Positions 35,233-51,493 of a stretch of 64,000 bases of DNA are shown here, piece by piece. Origin of the DNA: Mycetocola manganoxydans. GTDB lineage: Bacteria > Actinomycetota > Actinomycetes > Actinomycetales > Microbacteriaceae. The position numbers were made by a program, and so were the translations under genes. The first letter of the stretch is position 1, and each line of letters begins with the position of its first letter. The notes beneath the pieces were generated by a model, which was given only the letters and a program-made list of their open reading frames with translations, was not told the DNA's origin and ran no database searches. The stretch spans positions 186,001-250,000 of the forward strand of contig NZ_RCUV01000005.1 in NCBI RefSeq assembly GCF_003667545.1. Reading direction: 5' to 3'.

Positions 35233-36675
35233 CTAGTTCTGGTACGCAGGCGCAGCGCCCTGGTGGGCGTCGCCGACCTTGTGAACCCGGAGGTCGTTGG
35301 TCGAGCCGGAGATTCCGGGAGGGGACCCAGAGATCACGACGACCTTGTCTCCGATTTCTGCCATCTTCATGCCGAGGAGCACATCGTCGACCTGACCGAA
35401 CATGGCGTCGGTGTGGGTGACCCGGTCGACGAGGAACGCTTCGACACCCCAGTTGAGCTGCATCCGGCGGCGGATGCCTTCGTCGGGGGTGAATCCGAGT
35501 ACGGGAATCTGTGTGCGCAGGCGCGCCATCCGACGGACAGAGTCGCCTGACTCGCTGAAGACGCAGAGGAATTTCGCCTCGACGAAGTCGGCAACCTCGC
35601 TCGCGGCGAGCGTGATAGCGCCGCCCTGCGTGCGTGGCTTGGTACCGAGGGGGGCGATCCGGTCGAGGCCGTGGTCCTCGGTCGATTCGATGATCCGCGC
35701 CATGGTCTGCACGGTGATGACGGGGTACTCCCCCACGCTCGTCTCGCCACTGAGCATGACGGCGTCGGCACCGTCGAGGACGGCGTTGGCGACGTCGGAT
35801 GTCTCGGCGCGCGTCGGAATCGGGCTGGAGATCATCGATTCGAGCATCTGCGTCGCGACGATGACCGGCTTGGCCATGCGGCGGCAGAGTTCAACGGCGC
35901 GCTTCTGGACGATCGGGACGGCCTCGAGCGGGAGTTCGACACCGAGGTCGCCTCGGGCGACCATGATGCCGTCGAACGCGTCGATGATTTCCTCGAGGTT
36001 GTCGACAGCCTGCGGCTTCTCGATCTTTGCGATGACGGGAAGACGCGTTCCTTCCTCGTCCATGATCTCGTGCACCCGCTGGATGTCTTCAGCGTTCCGC
36101 ACGAAGGACAGGGCGATGAAGTCGGCACCGAGCTTGAGACCCCAGCGCAGGTCGGCCTCGTCCTTGTCGCTCAGGGCGGGAACGTTGACGGCGACACCCG
36201 GGAGGTTGATGCCCTTGTTGTGGGAGACAGCGCCGGCGACGACGACCTCCGTGGTCACGACGACGCCGTCGGTCTCGAGAACCTTGACCTTGACCTTGCC
36301 GTCGTCGATGAGCAGGAAGTCTCCTGGCTTCACATCGTTCGGCAGTCCCTTGAAGGTGGTGCCGGACAGCTCACGGGTGCCGAGGACATCCTCGGTGGTG
36401 ATCTTGAAGATGTCGCCTTCGGCGAGGTGGTACGGGCCGCCCTCGAACTTGCCGAGGCGGATCTTCGGGCCCTGAAGGTCGACGAGGACGGCGACGGGCT
36501 TGCCGGCATCCGCGGCGGCCTTACGGACGTTGGCGTAGACGCCCTCGTGCACGTCGTAGGTGCCGTGGCTGAGGTTCATTCGGGCCACGTTGACACCGGC
36601 GTCGATGATCGCGCGGATGTCCTCATAGCTCGAGGTGGCTGGGCCGAGGGTCGCGACGATTTTTGCACGTCTCAT
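35233..36675 (-). CDS. pyk: pyruvate kinase
   Basis: Makes pyruvate and ATP from phosphoenolpyruvate. The ATG at 36675 (GGAG 8 bases upstream) gives 480 residues starting MRRAKIVATLGPATSS. Seen motifs are RMNLSHGTYDVH near 33, the active-site region IAKIEKPQAVDNL near 215, VARGDLGVELP near 240 and PVIVATQMLESM near 270. The C-terminal regulatory domain is present. It follows gltBD on the same strand with 88 bases between, so it may have its own promoter. Confidence 0.97.
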   Translation of the reverse strand: MRRAKIVATLGPATSSYEDIRAIIDAGVNVARMNLSHGTYDVHEGVYANVRKAAADAGKPVAVLVDLQGPKIRLGKFEGGPYHLAEGDIFKITTEDVLGTRELSGTTFKGLPNDVKPGDFLLIDDGKVKVKVLETDGVVVTTEVVVAGAVSHNKGINLPGVAVNVPALSDKDEADLRWGLKLGADFIALSFVRNAEDIQRVHEIMDEEGTRLPVIAKIEKPQAVDNLEEIIDAFDGIMVARGDLGVELPLEAVPIVQKRAVELCRRMAKPVIVATQMLESMISSPIPTRAETSDVANAVLDGADAVMLSGETSVGEYPVITVQTMARIIESTEDHGLDRIAPLGTKPRTQGGAITLAASEVADFVEAKFLCVFSESGDSVRRMARLRTQIPVLGFTPDEGIRRRMQLNWGVEAFLVDRVTHTDAMFGQVDDVLLGMKMAEIGDKVVVISGSPPGISGSTNDLRVHKVGDAHQGAAPAYQN

Positions 36676-36763
36676 TGATGCTGCTCCATGTTCTGCGCAG
36701 GGTTGCGCTGGCGGGATTGCGGAGGGATGGAATGAGGGCGGACGGTGGCCGCGCCCTTCGAGT

Positions 36764-42791
<6,028 letters not shown>

Positions 42792-42878
42792 CAGAAAACC
42801 GTCCTCACGGAAGAATCTGGGCGGTGGGACGACGATGGCCCGGGAGGGTGAAGCGTTTTCGCCGCCCGTCAGCGGACT

Positions 42879-42894
42879 GTGTGACGTGTCACAC
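42879..42894. promoter_or_regulatory. candidate operator GTGTGAC-GT-GTCACAC upstream of gltB
   Basis: Perfect 7-bp inverted arms with a 2-base centre, 88 bases upstream of the gltB start. It resembles the TGTGA/TCACA half-sites of the CRP/FNR family but with a 4-base rather than the usual 6-base spacing between them. Confidence 0.5.
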
Positions 42895-42938
42895 GAGGCG
42901 AAGGAGTGGTCGGTTGAAGCCGTACGGTTCAGGCAGAC

Positions 42939-43910
42939 CTAGGATTTGGGGGCAGTGTCGCTTGTGGCGAGGGCATCCCCTGATTCAGATGGTGTCTCTT
43001 CGGGCTCGCCGAGATCCACATAGTCCGAATCGGTGTGTGACGAGTGTACCCCAGCGCCGGACCCGTTCCACTCGCGACCCGCAACGTACGGGCTCGGCTC
43101 GAACCCGGTGTGCCTGCGGGACTGGACGGCGAGGATGAGAAGGCCGACCACGATCGCGAGGAGAGCGGCCCAGACATTGACGCGCAGCCCGAGGAACACT
43201 TCGCTCGGGTCGATCCGGATGCTTTCCCAGACCGTTCGGCCGATTCCGTACCAGAGCAGGTAGAGGCCGAGGACCTTGCCCCACTGCAGGCGGAACCGTC
43301 GCTCGAGGATGAGGAGCACGGCGACGCCGGCGAGGTTCCAGAGAACTTCGTAGAGGAAGGTCGGGTGGAACAGGGTGCCCGCGGGCAGGCCGACAGGCCA
43401 TGCCGGGTTCGACTGCTCGATCTCGAGGCCCCACGGCAGGGTGGTTGGGATGCCGAACAATTCCTGGTTGAACCAGTTCCCGAACCGGCCGAACGCCTGG
43501 GCGAGAAGGAGAGCGGGAGCAACGGCATCCGCGAAGGTCCAGAAGCGGATGCCGGTCATCCGGCAGCCGATCCACGCGCCGACGGCTCCACCGATCAGGG
43601 CACCGAAGATGGCGATGCCGCCCTCCCAGACATACAGGGTGCGGAGCAGGTCGGCGCCCGGGTAGAAGTAGTCGTTGGGGTGGGTCAGCACGTGGAAGAT
43701 CCGGGCACCGACGATACCGAGCGGAACGGCCCAGAGGATGATGTCGAGCACGATGCCCGGTTCGGCGCCGCGACGGGTGAGCCGGGCGTTCGTGAGGAAC
43801 GCGGCAGCAACGATGCCTACGAGAATGCAGATGGCATAGAAGTAGATCGTGAAGTTACCGAGTTGGATGGAATTGATTTCCGGGCTCGGAATGCTCAGGT
43901 GGATGGACAC
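42939..43910 (-). CDS. lgt: prolipoprotein diacylglyceryl transferase
   Basis: Membrane enzyme that adds diacylglycerol to the lipobox cysteine of prelipoproteins. The GTG at 43910 gives 323 residues; no in-frame ATG lies nearby and the purine-rich AGAAAGG is 11 bases upstream. Seven hydrophobic helices are visible, with the signature GRFGNWFNQELFGIPT near 140-155, FHPTFLYEVLWN near 180 and GIGRTVWESIRIDP near 220. The last 55 residues are a polar cytoplasmic tail. It follows trpA by 47 bases, as in many actinobacteria. Confidence 0.95.
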   Translation of the reverse strand: MSIHLSIPSPEINSIQLGNFTIYFYAICILVGIVAAAFLTNARLTRRGAEPGIVLDIILWAVPLGIVGARIFHVLTHPNDYFYPGADLLRTLYVWEGGIAIFGALIGGAVGAWIGCRMTGIRFWTFADAVAPALLLAQAFGRFGNWFNQELFGIPTTLPWGLEIEQSNPAWPVGLPAGTLFHPTFLYEVLWNLAGVAVLLILERRFRLQWGKVLGLYLLWYGIGRTVWESIRIDPSEVFLGLRVNVWAALLAIVVGLLILAVQSRRHTGFEPSPYVAGREWNGSGAGVHSSHTDSDYVDLGEPEETPSESGDALATSDTAPKS

Positions 43911-43957
43911 GTGGTTCCATGCCTTTCTGGGGTTGCTGTCGAGGTGCGCGGTTAACT

Positions 43958-44746
43958 CTAGTTCGCGCGGGCTGTTCCCTGTGCCAATTCGCGGGCCACG
44001 GCGGCGACGCGGTCGACTCCCCCGTCGGCGAGAGCCTTGACGAGTGCCGAGCCGACGATGGCGCCGTCGGCGTAGGCGAGGATCTCGCGCACCTGCTCGG
44101 CGGTCGAGATGCCGAGACCGACGCACGCGTTCTCGCAACCCGCCTCGCGGAGACGAGACACGAGAATCTGGGCGGCCTTGTCGACGTCGCCGCGCGCGCC
44201 GGTGATGCCCATCGTGGAGACGGCGTAGACGAATCCCCTGCTGGCGTCGACGGCCTGGCGGAGCCGGGCGTCACTCGATGACGGCGCAGCGAGGAAGACC
44301 CGGTCGAGGCCGGAACGTTCGGACGCCGCGAGCCAGTCCGCCCCCTCGTCGGGGATGAGGTCCGGAGTGATGAGCCCGGCACCACCGGCAGCGGCGAGGT
44401 CGTCGGCGAACCGCTCGACGCCGTACTGCACCACAGGGTTCCAGTAGGTCATGAGAAGGACGGGGACGTCGACTCTGGAGGTGATGGCGCGAACCGCGTC
44501 GAAGCCGTGGCTCAGCTTGAACCCGTTCGCGAGGGCGTGCTGCGTCGCCTTCTGGATCACGGGGCCGTCCATGACCGGGTCGGAGTACGGCAGGCCGAGT
44601 TCGATGATGTCGACACCGTTCCGAGCGATGGCAACGGCGGCGTCGACGCTCTCGTCGAATGTCGGGAAGCCGACCGGGAGGTAACCGATCAGGGCACCGC
44701 TTCCCGCTTCTTTGCGTTCGGCGAGGACGGATGCCACACTGCTCAC
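43958..44746 (-). CDS. trpA: tryptophan synthase alpha chain
   Basis: Releases indole from indole-3-glycerol phosphate. The GTG at 44746 overlaps the trpB stop (GTGA) and gives 262 residues starting [20 protein letters not shown]. The catalytic acids Glu49 and Asp60 ([16 protein letters not shown]) are at exactly the classical positions. The longer open frame upstream is antisense shadow of trpB. Confidence 0.97.
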   Translation of the reverse strand: MSSVASVLAERKEAGSGALIGYLPVGFPTFDESVDAAVAIARNGVDIIELGLPYSDPVMDGPVIQKATQHALANGFKLSHGFDAVRAITSRVDVPVLLMTYWNPVVQYGVERFADDLAAAGGAGLITPDLIPDEGADWLAASERSGLDRVFLAAPSSSDARLRQAVDASRGFVYAVSTMGITGARGDVDKAAQILVSRLREAGCENACVGLGISTAEQVREILAYADGAIVGSALVKALADGGVDRVAAVARELAQGTARAN

Positions 44747-45954
44747 GATTGTTCTGCTCCCTGGTCGATCAGGTCGAAGTATCGACCGGCGGTCTCCATG
44801 TCCTTGTCTCCGCGGCCGGAGAGGTTGATGAGGATCGTCGCTTCGGCGCCCAGTTCCTTGCCGAGTTCGAGCGCGCCGGCGAGGGCGTGGGCGCTTTCGA
44901 TCGCCGGGATGATGCCCTCGGTCCGGCTCAGCAGACGCAGGGCGCTCATCGCTGCGGCATCCGTTACCGGCCGGTACGTGGCACGGCCGATGCTCGACAA
45001 CCAGGAGTGTTCGGGGCCGACGCCGGGGTAGTCGAGGCCGGCTGAGATCGAGTGCGACTCGATCGTCTGCCCGTCGTCGTCCTGCAGCAGGAAGCTCTTC
45101 GCGCCGTGGAGGACACCGGGGCGGCCCTTCGAGATGGTCGCTGCGTGGCGTGGCGTGTCGACGCCTTCGCCCGCCGCCTCGAAACCGTACAGGGCGACAT
45201 CCGGGTCGTCGAGGAAAGCGTGGAAGATGCCCATGGCGTTCGAGCCGCCGCCGACGCACGCCGCGACGGCATCCGGAAGCTTGCCGGTGAGGTCGAGTAC
45301 CTGCTGGCGTGCTTCTTCTCCGATGATCTTCTGGAGGTCACGGACCATGGCGGGGAACGGGTGAGGCCCTGCGACGGTTCCGAAGATGTAATTGGTGCTC
45401 TCGACGTTCGTCACCCAGTCGCGCATGGCGTCGTTGATGGCGTCCTTGAGGGTACGGGAGCCCGTCTTCACGGCGATGACTTCGGCGCCGAGGAGCCGCA
45501 TCCGTGCCACGTTGAGTGCCTGGCGTTCGGTATCCACCTCGCCCATGTAGATCACGCAGTCGAGACCGAACAGCGCCGCGGCGGTCGCGGTGGCGACGCC
45601 GTGCTGCCCGGCGCCGGTCTCGGCGATCACGCGGGTCTTGCCGATGCGCTTGGTGAGCAGGGCCTGTCCGAGAACGTTGTTGATCTTGTGGGAACCGGTG
45701 TGGTTGAGGTCCTCGCGTTTGAGGATGATCCGCGCTCCCCCGGCGTGCTCGGCGAACCGGGGCACCTCGGTGATGATGGACGGCCTGCCGGTGTAGGTCG
45801 CGTGGAGCTCGGAGAGTTCGGCCGCGTACCCGGGGTCCTGCTTCGCCAGTTCCCATGCCTCGGAGAGCTCGTCGAGGGCGGCAATGAGGGATTCGGGGAC
45901 GAAACGTCCGCCGAAGTCTCCGAAGTATGGACCGGTTTCGTCGCGTAGTGCCAT
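44743..45954 (-). CDS. trpB: tryptophan synthase beta chain
   Basis: Joins indole and serine using pyridoxal phosphate. The 403-residue protein has the cofactor lysine Lys90 in [26 protein letters not shown] near 112 and the phosphate-binding GGGSNAMG near 235. It is coupled to trpA by a 4-base overlap and follows trpC after 5 bases. Confidence 0.98.
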   Translation of the reverse strand: MALRDETGPYFGDFGGRFVPESLIAALDELSEAWELAKQDPGYAAELSELHATYTGRPSIITEVPRFAEHAGGARIILKREDLNHTGSHKINNVLGQALLTKRIGKTRVIAETGAGQHGVATATAAALFGLDCVIYMGEVDTERQALNVARMRLLGAEVIAVKTGSRTLKDAINDAMRDWVTNVESTNYIFGTVAGPHPFPAMVRDLQKIIGEEARQQVLDLTGKLPDAVAACVGGGSNAMGIFHAFLDDPDVALYGFEAAGEGVDTPRHAATISKGRPGVLHGAKSFLLQDDDGQTIESHSISAGLDYPGVGPEHSWLSSIGRATYRPVTDAAAMSALRLLSRTEGIIPAIESAHALAGALELGKELGAEATILINLSGRGDKDMETAGRYFDLIDQGAEQS

Positions 45955-45959
45955 GGTGT

Positions 45960-46730
45960 TCAGACCGCCAGAAATTCGCCGAGGGTGAGTATGGGATCGT
46001 TCGTCACGAGTGCTTCGCCGATGAGGACGACGTCCGCCCCTGCTTCGCGGTAGTGCGCCACATCGGCTGGGGCGAGGACCGCGGATTCAGCGACACGGAT
46101 GACTCCGGACGGGATCTGGGGTGCGAGCCGGCCGAAGAGGTCGCGGTCGAGTTCGAACGTGGAGAGGTTGCGGGCGTTGACGCCGATGAGGCCGGCACCG
46201 AGGTCGAGCGCGCGTTCGAGTTCGTCAGCGCTGTGGGTCTCGACGAGGGCCGTCATTCCGAGGTCGGTGATGAGACCGTAGAGCTCAGTGAGAGTCTTCG
46301 TATCGAGTGCCGCGACGATGAGGAGAGCGAGATCTGCGCCGGCCGCACGCGCCTCGAACACCTGGTACGGAATCGAGATGAAGTCTTTGCGGAGAACCGG
46401 GATTCCGACGGATTCGCGCACATTCACGAGGTCGTCGAGTGAGCCCTTGAATTTGCGGCCTTCGGTGAGCACGCTGATGGCGCTCGCGCCGCCGCGCTCG
46501 TAGGACACGGCGAGCTGGGCGGGGTCAGGGATGTCTGCGAGGTCCCCGCGCGACGGGCTGGCCCGCTTGACCTCGGCGATGATCTTCACCCGGTCGGCCG
46601 GAGCCAGCGCGGACAGGGCGTCGAGGGCGGGAGGGGCATCCGTCGCTGCGGCTTCGACCTGCGCGAGTGGGCGCAGGATCTCGCGCTGGCGGGCATCGGA
46701 GAGCGCGCCAGCGGTGAGGTCTGCCAGCAC
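45960..46730 (-). CDS. trpC: indole-3-glycerol phosphate synthase
   Basis: Closes the indole ring in tryptophan synthesis. The 256-residue barrel has [15 protein letters not shown] near 50, [16 protein letters not shown] near 86, [13 protein letters not shown] near 111 and [13 protein letters not shown] near 183. The start is GTG at 46730, 4 bases after the HGxxPAAW protein gene. Confidence 0.97.
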   Translation of the reverse strand: MLADLTAGALSDARQREILRPLAQVEAAATDAPPALDALSALAPADRVKIIAEVKRASPSRGDLADIPDPAQLAVSYERGGASAISVLTEGRKFKGSLDDLVNVRESVGIPVLRKDFISIPYQVFEARAAGADLALLIVAALDTKTLTELYGLITDLGMTALVETHSADELERALDLGAGLIGVNARNLSTFELDRDLFGRLAPQIPSGVIRVAESAVLAPADVAHYREAGADVVLIGEALVTNDPILTLGEFLAV

Positions 46731-46734
46731 GGCG

Positions 46735-46965
46735 CTAGTGCTCCTTCGGAGCAGACTTGGGGCCGTTGACGCCGTAGCCGACCTTGGCGAGGATCCAGCC
46801 GAGAAGTGCGCCGACGACGAGCAACCCTGCAGCAGCCCAGACGAGCCAGGCCCAGTCCAGCCAGAATGCGATCGTTCCGATGAGGAACGCGATCAGCATC
46901 ACCGTTACCGCCGTCCAGGCGGCCGGTGAGTGGCCGTGTCCTAGTTCTGTCGACTCTGCGCTCAT
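46735..46965 (-). CDS. HGxxPAAW family membrane protein
   Basis: A 76-residue protein with two hydrophobic helices (about 17-36 and 39-62) and the naming motif HGHSPAAWTAV at residues 10-20. The family is confined to actinobacteria and regularly sits in front of trpC. Its function is unknown. The position inside the trp run, 4 bases before trpC, suggests co-expression with tryptophan synthesis. Confidence 0.85.
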   Translation of the reverse strand: MSAESTELGHGHSPAAWTAVTVMLIAFLIGTIAFWLDWAWLVWAAAGLLVVGALLGWILAKVGYGVNGPKSAPKEH

Positions 46966-47046
46966 GGGTTTCCTCCAGTAATTCAGTGCGGCCTCAGTCT
47001 ATCGGTTGTCGCGACGGACTCTCGGCGGCCGGGCGGGTACGGCGGT

Positions 47047-47649
47047 TCAGCGGGTCGGGTCGTCGCCGCGGGTGAGGTCGTCCCAGCTGTCGACGGCATC
47101 CGGTGTGGCGTCGCCGTCGGCCGGTTCGAGGCGGACGGCTGAATATTTGCGTGAGGACGACGGCCAGCTTCTCGCACTGACGACGATCGCGACCCCGGCG
47201 ATCGCGAGCAGGACGCCCGCCAGAAGAGCGATGACGGGCCAGACGGTCAGCGAGCTCGAGGTGACGATGTCGGCGATGGAGTTCGAGCCTGCAACACCGG
47301 TGGCTTCGGTGACAGCGGCTTCACTGGCGCCGACGGGCGCTGTCAGCGCGAGGACCGATGACAGCACGATGCAGGCGCCGAGAACGACGTTGAGGACTCC
47401 GAGCAGGATCCGGAACACAACGCCGGCGATCGCGAGTGCTGCCGCAAGGGCAAGGCCGGCGAGGGCGAGGGCCGCCAGCGCCGGTGCGGCGACGGTGCCG
47501 TCGACGGCGACGGACGTGGTCGGAGCTCCTGGCTGCAGCTCGACGGTCAGCCAGGTCTGTGTCCACGCGATCAGCGCAAGGCCACTCAGCAGAAGAGAGG
47601 CGAGGATGAGGACGTACTTGGTGCGCGAAGCACCGGAAGGGGATGTCAT
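47047..47649 (-). CDS. Trp biosynthesis-associated membrane protein
   Basis: A 200-residue membrane protein with four predicted helices (about 11-30, 55-78, 80-104, 136-160) and a polar cytoplasmic tail. It belongs to the actinobacterial family found next to trpE (Trp_oprn_chp type). The TW-x-TVEL start of the outside loop (TQTWLTVELQPG) is typical. The start codon overlaps the trpE stop (ATGA). Its role is unproven; transport or anchoring in tryptophan synthesis have been guessed from position only. Confidence 0.87.
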   Translation of the reverse strand: MTSPSGASRTKYVLILASLLLSGLALIAWTQTWLTVELQPGAPTTSVAVDGTVAAPALAALALAGLALAAALAIAGVVFRILLGVLNVVLGACIVLSSVLALTAPVGASEAAVTEATGVAGSNSIADIVTSSSLTVWPVIALLAGVLLAIAGVAIVVSARSWPSSSRKYSAVRLEPADGDATPDAVDSWDDLTRGDDPTR

Positions 47650-49181
47650 CGCACCCGTTTCATCGCGTTGGCGACGGCCACGGCACGCAGGGGCGCCGCT
47701 GCCTTGTTCTGCGATTCGAGATATTCGCTTTCCGGGTCGGAATCCGCGACGAGCCCGCCCCCGGCCTGTACGTGGGCGACGCCGTTCACGATGGTGGCGG
47801 TGCGGATCGCGATCGCGAGGTCGATATCGCCGGAGAAGGCGAAATAGCCTACCACTCCCCCGTACACACCGCGCTGGGCGGGTTCGAGTTCGTCGATGAT
47901 CTCGAGCGCCCGCGGTTTGGGTGCTCCGGAGAGGGTGCCGGCGGGGAACGTCGCGGTGAACACGTCGATCGGGGTCGCCGAGTCACTCAGCGTTCCTTCG
48001 ACCGTCGACACGAGGTGCATGATGTGGCTGAACCGCTCGATCCGCATGAACTCGGTGACCTCGACGCTGCCCGCCGTGCAGACCTTGAGCAGGTCATTGC
48101 GGGCGAGGTCGACGAGCATGAGGTGCTCGGCGCGTTCCTTCTGGTCGCCCGCGAGCTCCGTCGCGAGCTCGATGTCGTGTTCGGGGGTGTCTCCGCGGGG
48201 CTTCGAGCCGGCGATCGGGTGGGTGAGCACCCGTTTGTCCTGCACCTTGACGAGCGCCTCCGGGCTCGAGCCGACGATCGAGTACGGCGTACCGTCGACG
48301 CCGGACAGCGTCAGCAGGTACATGTACGGGCTCGGGTTGAGGCTCCGCAGAATCCGGTAGACGTCGATCGGCTCTGCCGTGCACTCCTGGTCGAACCGCT
48401 GTGAGACGACCACCTGGAAGATGTCGCCGTCGCGGATCCGTTCCTTCGCCGTCACGACGGCGTCGAGGAAGTCGGCCTTCTCTGTGCGGTTCCGAGGCGT
48501 CGGCGCGGTCATCAGGTCGACGTCCGCGAGCCACGCCTCGGCGGGCCTTGCCAGCCGGGACTGCATGGCATCGAGTCGGTCCTGGGCGGATCGCCACAGT
48601 GTCGCTTCATCATCGAGACCGTCGTTGAGCACGTTGGCGATGAGTTGGACGGTGCCGCGGCGGTGATCGAGGACGACCAGGTCCGCGACGAAACACATCG
48701 CCTGCCCAGGAACGTCGAACTCTTTCGGCGGTCGGTGCGGCAGCTTCTCGATTTGGCGGATCGCTTCCCACCCGATGAAACCGACGAGGCCGCCGGTGAG
48801 GGGCGGATGCCCGTCGATGTGCGGGGTCTCCCATCGACGGTGCAGTTCGGCGATTGCCTGCAGCGGCCGGAGTCCGGACACGTCACCGAGGGCGCGCTGG
48901 CGGCTGAGCCCGTAGTCGATCCACTGCACCGTATCGTTCGACTGCGTCAGGACTCCGAAGGAGGAGACCCCGACGAAGGAGAACCGCGACCAGATCCCGC
49001 CCTGTTCGGCGGACTCGAGGAGAAAGCTCCCCGGCTTGCCGATGGCCAGCTTGCGGTAGATCCCCACGGGGGTTTCACCGTCGGCGAAGAGTTCGCGGAG
49101 AACGGGAATGACGCGGTGCTCGCGGGCGAGCGCACTGAACTCGGCGCGGCTCGTTGTGCCGCCCCCTTCACTCTGTGACAT
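47646..49181 (-). CDS. trpE: anthranilate synthase component I
   Basis: Makes anthranilate from chorismate together with a glutaminase subunit (TrpG). The ATG at 49181 gives 511 residues; the open frame upstream is antisense shadow. Chorismate-binding signatures are present: [61 protein letters not shown] and YGGVVGYF. It overlaps hisI by 14 bases. No trpG or trpD is in the window. Confidence 0.96.
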   Translation of the reverse strand: MSQSEGGGTTSRAEFSALAREHRVIPVLRELFADGETPVGIYRKLAIGKPGSFLLESAEQGGIWSRFSFVGVSSFGVLTQSNDTVQWIDYGLSRQRALGDVSGLRPLQAIAELHRRWETPHIDGHPPLTGGLVGFIGWEAIRQIEKLPHRPPKEFDVPGQAMCFVADLVVLDHRRGTVQLIANVLNDGLDDEATLWRSAQDRLDAMQSRLARPAEAWLADVDLMTAPTPRNRTEKADFLDAVVTAKERIRDGDIFQVVVSQRFDQECTAEPIDVYRILRSLNPSPYMYLLTLSGVDGTPYSIVGSSPEALVKVQDKRVLTHPIAGSKPRGDTPEHDIELATELAGDQKERAEHLMLVDLARNDLLKVCTAGSVEVTEFMRIERFSHIMHLVSTVEGTLSDSATPIDVFTATFPAGTLSGAPKPRALEIIDELEPAQRGVYGGVVGYFAFSGDIDLAIAIRTATIVNGVAHVQAGGGLVADSDPESEYLESQNKAAAPLRAVAVANAMKRVR

Positions 49182-49545
49182 GGGTGTCCTCGTCGGGCTG
49201 GTCGCCGATGGTGGGGCTGAGCACGTGTGCGTCAAAGCAGGTCCTCGTCCCGGTGTGGCAGGCGACGCCGACCTGTTCCACCTGGAGCAGGAGGGTGTCG
49301 GCGTCACAGTCGAGTGAGGCACCCTTGACGTATTGCGCGTTTCCGGACGTGTCGCCTTTCCGCCAGTACTCCTGGCGGGACCTGGACCAGAACGTGACGC
49401 GGCCCTCGGTGAGGGTGCGCCGGACCGCCTCGTCGTTCATGTAACCCAGCATGAGCACTTCACCGGTGTCCCACTGCTGGACGATCGCGGGAACGAGTCC
49501 GTTCCCGTCGAACTGAATCTGTTCGATGGTCGAGGAAACACTCAT
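49168..49545 (-). CDS. hisI: phosphoribosyl-AMP cyclohydrolase
   Basis: Third step of histidine synthesis. The 125-residue single-domain protein has the metal-binding [16 protein letters not shown] and [10 protein letters not shown] motifs and the [18 protein letters not shown] substrate segment. Its ATG overlaps the hisF stop by one base, so the two are coupled. HisE is a separate gene here, as in other actinobacteria. Confidence 0.97.
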   Translation of the reverse strand: MSVSSTIEQIQFDGNGLVPAIVQQWDTGEVLMLGYMNDEAVRRTLTEGRVTFWSRSRQEYWRKGDTSGNAQYVKGASLDCDADTLLLQVEQVGVACHTGTRTCFDAHVLSPTIGDQPDEDTHVTE

Positions 49546-50306
49546 CAGCGCACCAGTACCCCTTCGTGGATCAGTTCCCGCTTGACGTCGCCGATGGTCA
49601 GCGCGCCGGAGTGGAAAACGCTCGCGGCCAGGACGGCGTCGGCGCCGGCGGCGATCGCCGGCGGGAAGTCTGTCACTGCTCCGGCTCCACCCGAAGCGAT
49701 GACCGGCACGCTGCTGACCTCGCGCATGAGCGAGATCAGCTCGGTGTCGAAGCCTTCCTTCGTGCCGTCGGCATCGATCGAGTTGACCAGGAGTTCGCCT
49801 GCTCCACGCTCGATTGCTTCGCGCGCCCAGTCGAGGGCGTCGATGCGGGTCTCCGTGCGGCCGCCGTGGGTGGTGACGACGAAACCGGATGCGGTGTTGC
49901 CGCCACGCTTGACGTCGAGCGACAGCACGAGTACCTGAGCCCCGAAGCGGTCGGCGATCTCGCCGAGCAGCGCCGGTCGGGCGATCGCGGCGCTGTTGAC
50001 CCCGACCTTGTCCGCTCCGCTTCCGAGCAGGCGGGCAACGTCATCGACGCTGCGGACGCCCCCTCCGACGGTGAGCGGGATGAAGACCTGTTCCGCTGTG
50101 CGGGTCACGACATCGTATGTCGTCTCCCTGTTGTCGACGGTCGCGGTCACATCGAGGAACGTCAGTTCGTCAGCGCCCTGTTCGTAGTAGCGCCGAGCCA
50201 GTTCGACCGGATCCCCGGCGTCGCGGAGGTTCTGGAAATTGATGCCCTTGACGACGCGGCCGCCGGCGACGTCGAGGCAGGGAATGACACGGCAGGCAAC
50301 GGACAT
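49545..50306 (-). CDS. hisF: imidazole glycerol phosphate synthase subunit HisF
   Basis: Cyclase subunit that makes imidazole glycerol phosphate from PRFAR and ammonia supplied by HisH. The 253-residue barrel has both catalytic aspartates, Asp12 (IPCLDVAGG) and Asp131 (LSLDVKRGG), with phosphate loops VGGGVRS and ASGGAGA. It lies 15 bases after hisG. Confidence 0.97.
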   Translation of the reverse strand: MSVACRVIPCLDVAGGRVVKGINFQNLRDAGDPVELARRYYEQGADELTFLDVTATVDNRETTYDVVTRTAEQVFIPLTVGGGVRSVDDVARLLGSGADKVGVNSAAIARPALLGEIADRFGAQVLVLSLDVKRGGNTASGFVVTTHGGRTETRIDALDWAREAIERGAGELLVNSIDADGTKEGFDTELISLMREVSSVPVIASGGAGAVTDFPPAIAAGADAVLAASVFHSGALTIGDVKRELIHEGVLVR

Positions 50307-50321
50307 GATGTGCGCTCCCGG

Positions 50322-51161
50322 TCAGAGTCTCGCCGCGTGGATGGCGCTGACGAGGATCGCTCGGGCGCCGATCTCGTAGAGCGCGTCCATGATCTGGTTC
50401 GTGCGCTCACGCGGGATCATGACGCGAACGGCGACCCAGTCCTTGTCTCTCAGCGGCGACACGGTCGGTGACTCGATGCCCCCGGCGATGGCCGTCGCCT
50501 CGTCGAGGAGGTGCGCAGGCAGGTCGTAGTCCATGATCACGAAACGGCGGGCGACGAGAACACCCTGCAGACGACGGCGAAGAGTCTCGAGCCCCGGCTT
50601 CTCCTCGGGAGCCCCGATGAGCACGGCGGTGGATTCGAGGATGACGGGACCGAAGATGTCGAGCCCGGCTTTGCGGAGTGTCGTGCCGGTGGAGACGACG
50701 TCGGCGACGGCATCCGCGACCCCGAGCTGCACGGCGGATTCCACGGCACCGTCGAGGGAGACGAGGGTCACGTCGACGTTGTGCTCCGCGAGGAAGCGCC
50801 CGACCAGGCCGGGGTAGCTGGTGGCGACGCGGTGACCGGCGAGGTCCGAGAGGTCGGCGAATCGGCCGGTGGGCCCGGCGAAGCGGAAGGTGGAGTCACC
50901 GAAACCGAGGCTCTCGATCTCGGATGCTTCTGAGCCGGAGTCCAGGAGCAGGTCGCGACCGGTGACGCCCACGTCGAGAGCCCCCGATCCGACGTAGGTC
51001 GCGATGTCACGGGGCCGGAGGAAGAAGAACTCGACACCGTTAGGGGCGTCGAGAAGGTGGAGTTCCTTCGGGTCGCGACGGCCGGCGTATCCGGCCTCTG
51101 ACAGCATCTGTGCGGCTGTTTCGCTCAGTGAGCCCTTGTTGGGCACTGCAATTCTCAACAT
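50322..51161 (-). CDS. hisG: ATP phosphoribosyltransferase, long form
   Basis: First, feedback-regulated step of histidine synthesis. At 279 residues it is the long, homo-hexameric form; the last 75 residues (VSPLRDKDWVAVRVMIPRERTNQIMD in two parts) form the ferredoxin-like domain that binds histidine, so no HisZ partner is needed. The start MLRIAVPNKGSLSETAAQML and the DVVSTGTTLRKAGL phosphoribosyl site near 158-171 are typical. Confidence 0.97.
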   Translation of the reverse strand: MLRIAVPNKGSLSETAAQMLSEAGYAGRRDPKELHLLDAPNGVEFFFLRPRDIATYVGSGALDVGVTGRDLLLDSGSEASEIESLGFGDSTFRFAGPTGRFADLSDLAGHRVATSYPGLVGRFLAEHNVDVTLVSLDGAVESAVQLGVADAVADVVSTGTTLRKAGLDIFGPVILESTAVLIGAPEEKPGLETLRRRLQGVLVARRFVIMDYDLPAHLLDEATAIAGGIESPTVSPLRDKDWVAVRVMIPRERTNQIMDALYEIGARAILVSAIHAARL

Positions 51162-51216
51162 GCGGAAGTCTCTCTTGGTGGGGAAAACGGAGGGGTCGAC
51201 AGGAGTGACGCGAGCG

Positions 51217-51480
51217 TCACAGATGTCGGTACACGTCCTCCGGCGAGAGGCCCTTCGCGAGCATGAGGACCTGCAGGTGGTAGAGCAGCTGCGAGATTTC
51301 CTCAGCGGTCTCGGTGTCGCTCTGGTACTCGGCTGCCATCCACACTTCTGCGGCTTCTTCGACGATTTTCTTGCCGATCGCGTGCACGCCGGCGTCGAGT
51401 TCGCGAACCGTGCCGCTGCCCTCGGGGCGTGCGGCGGCTTTGAGGCTGAGTTCCGCGAACAGGTCGTCGAATGTCTTCAC
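51217..51480 (-). CDS. hisE: phosphoribosyl-ATP diphosphatase
   Basis: Second step of histidine synthesis. The GTG at 51480 gives 87 residues starting [19 protein letters not shown], the family N-terminus, with the metal-binding [16 protein letters not shown] and [10 protein letters not shown] helices. The ribosome binding site is weak. The open frame further upstream is antisense to rpe. It lies 13 bases after rpe and 55 before hisG. Confidence 0.94.
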   Translation of the reverse strand: MKTFDDLFAELSLKAAARPEGSGTVRELDAGVHAIGKKIVEEAAEVWMAAEYQSDTETAEEISQLLYHLQVLMLAKGLSPEDVYRHL

Positions 51481-51493
51481 AGGTATCAGGGTA

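Noticed and set aside
46966-47046. T-box or attenuator for the trp genes
   Set aside because: The gap is only 81 bases, with no leader peptide rich in tryptophan codons and no T-box core sequence.
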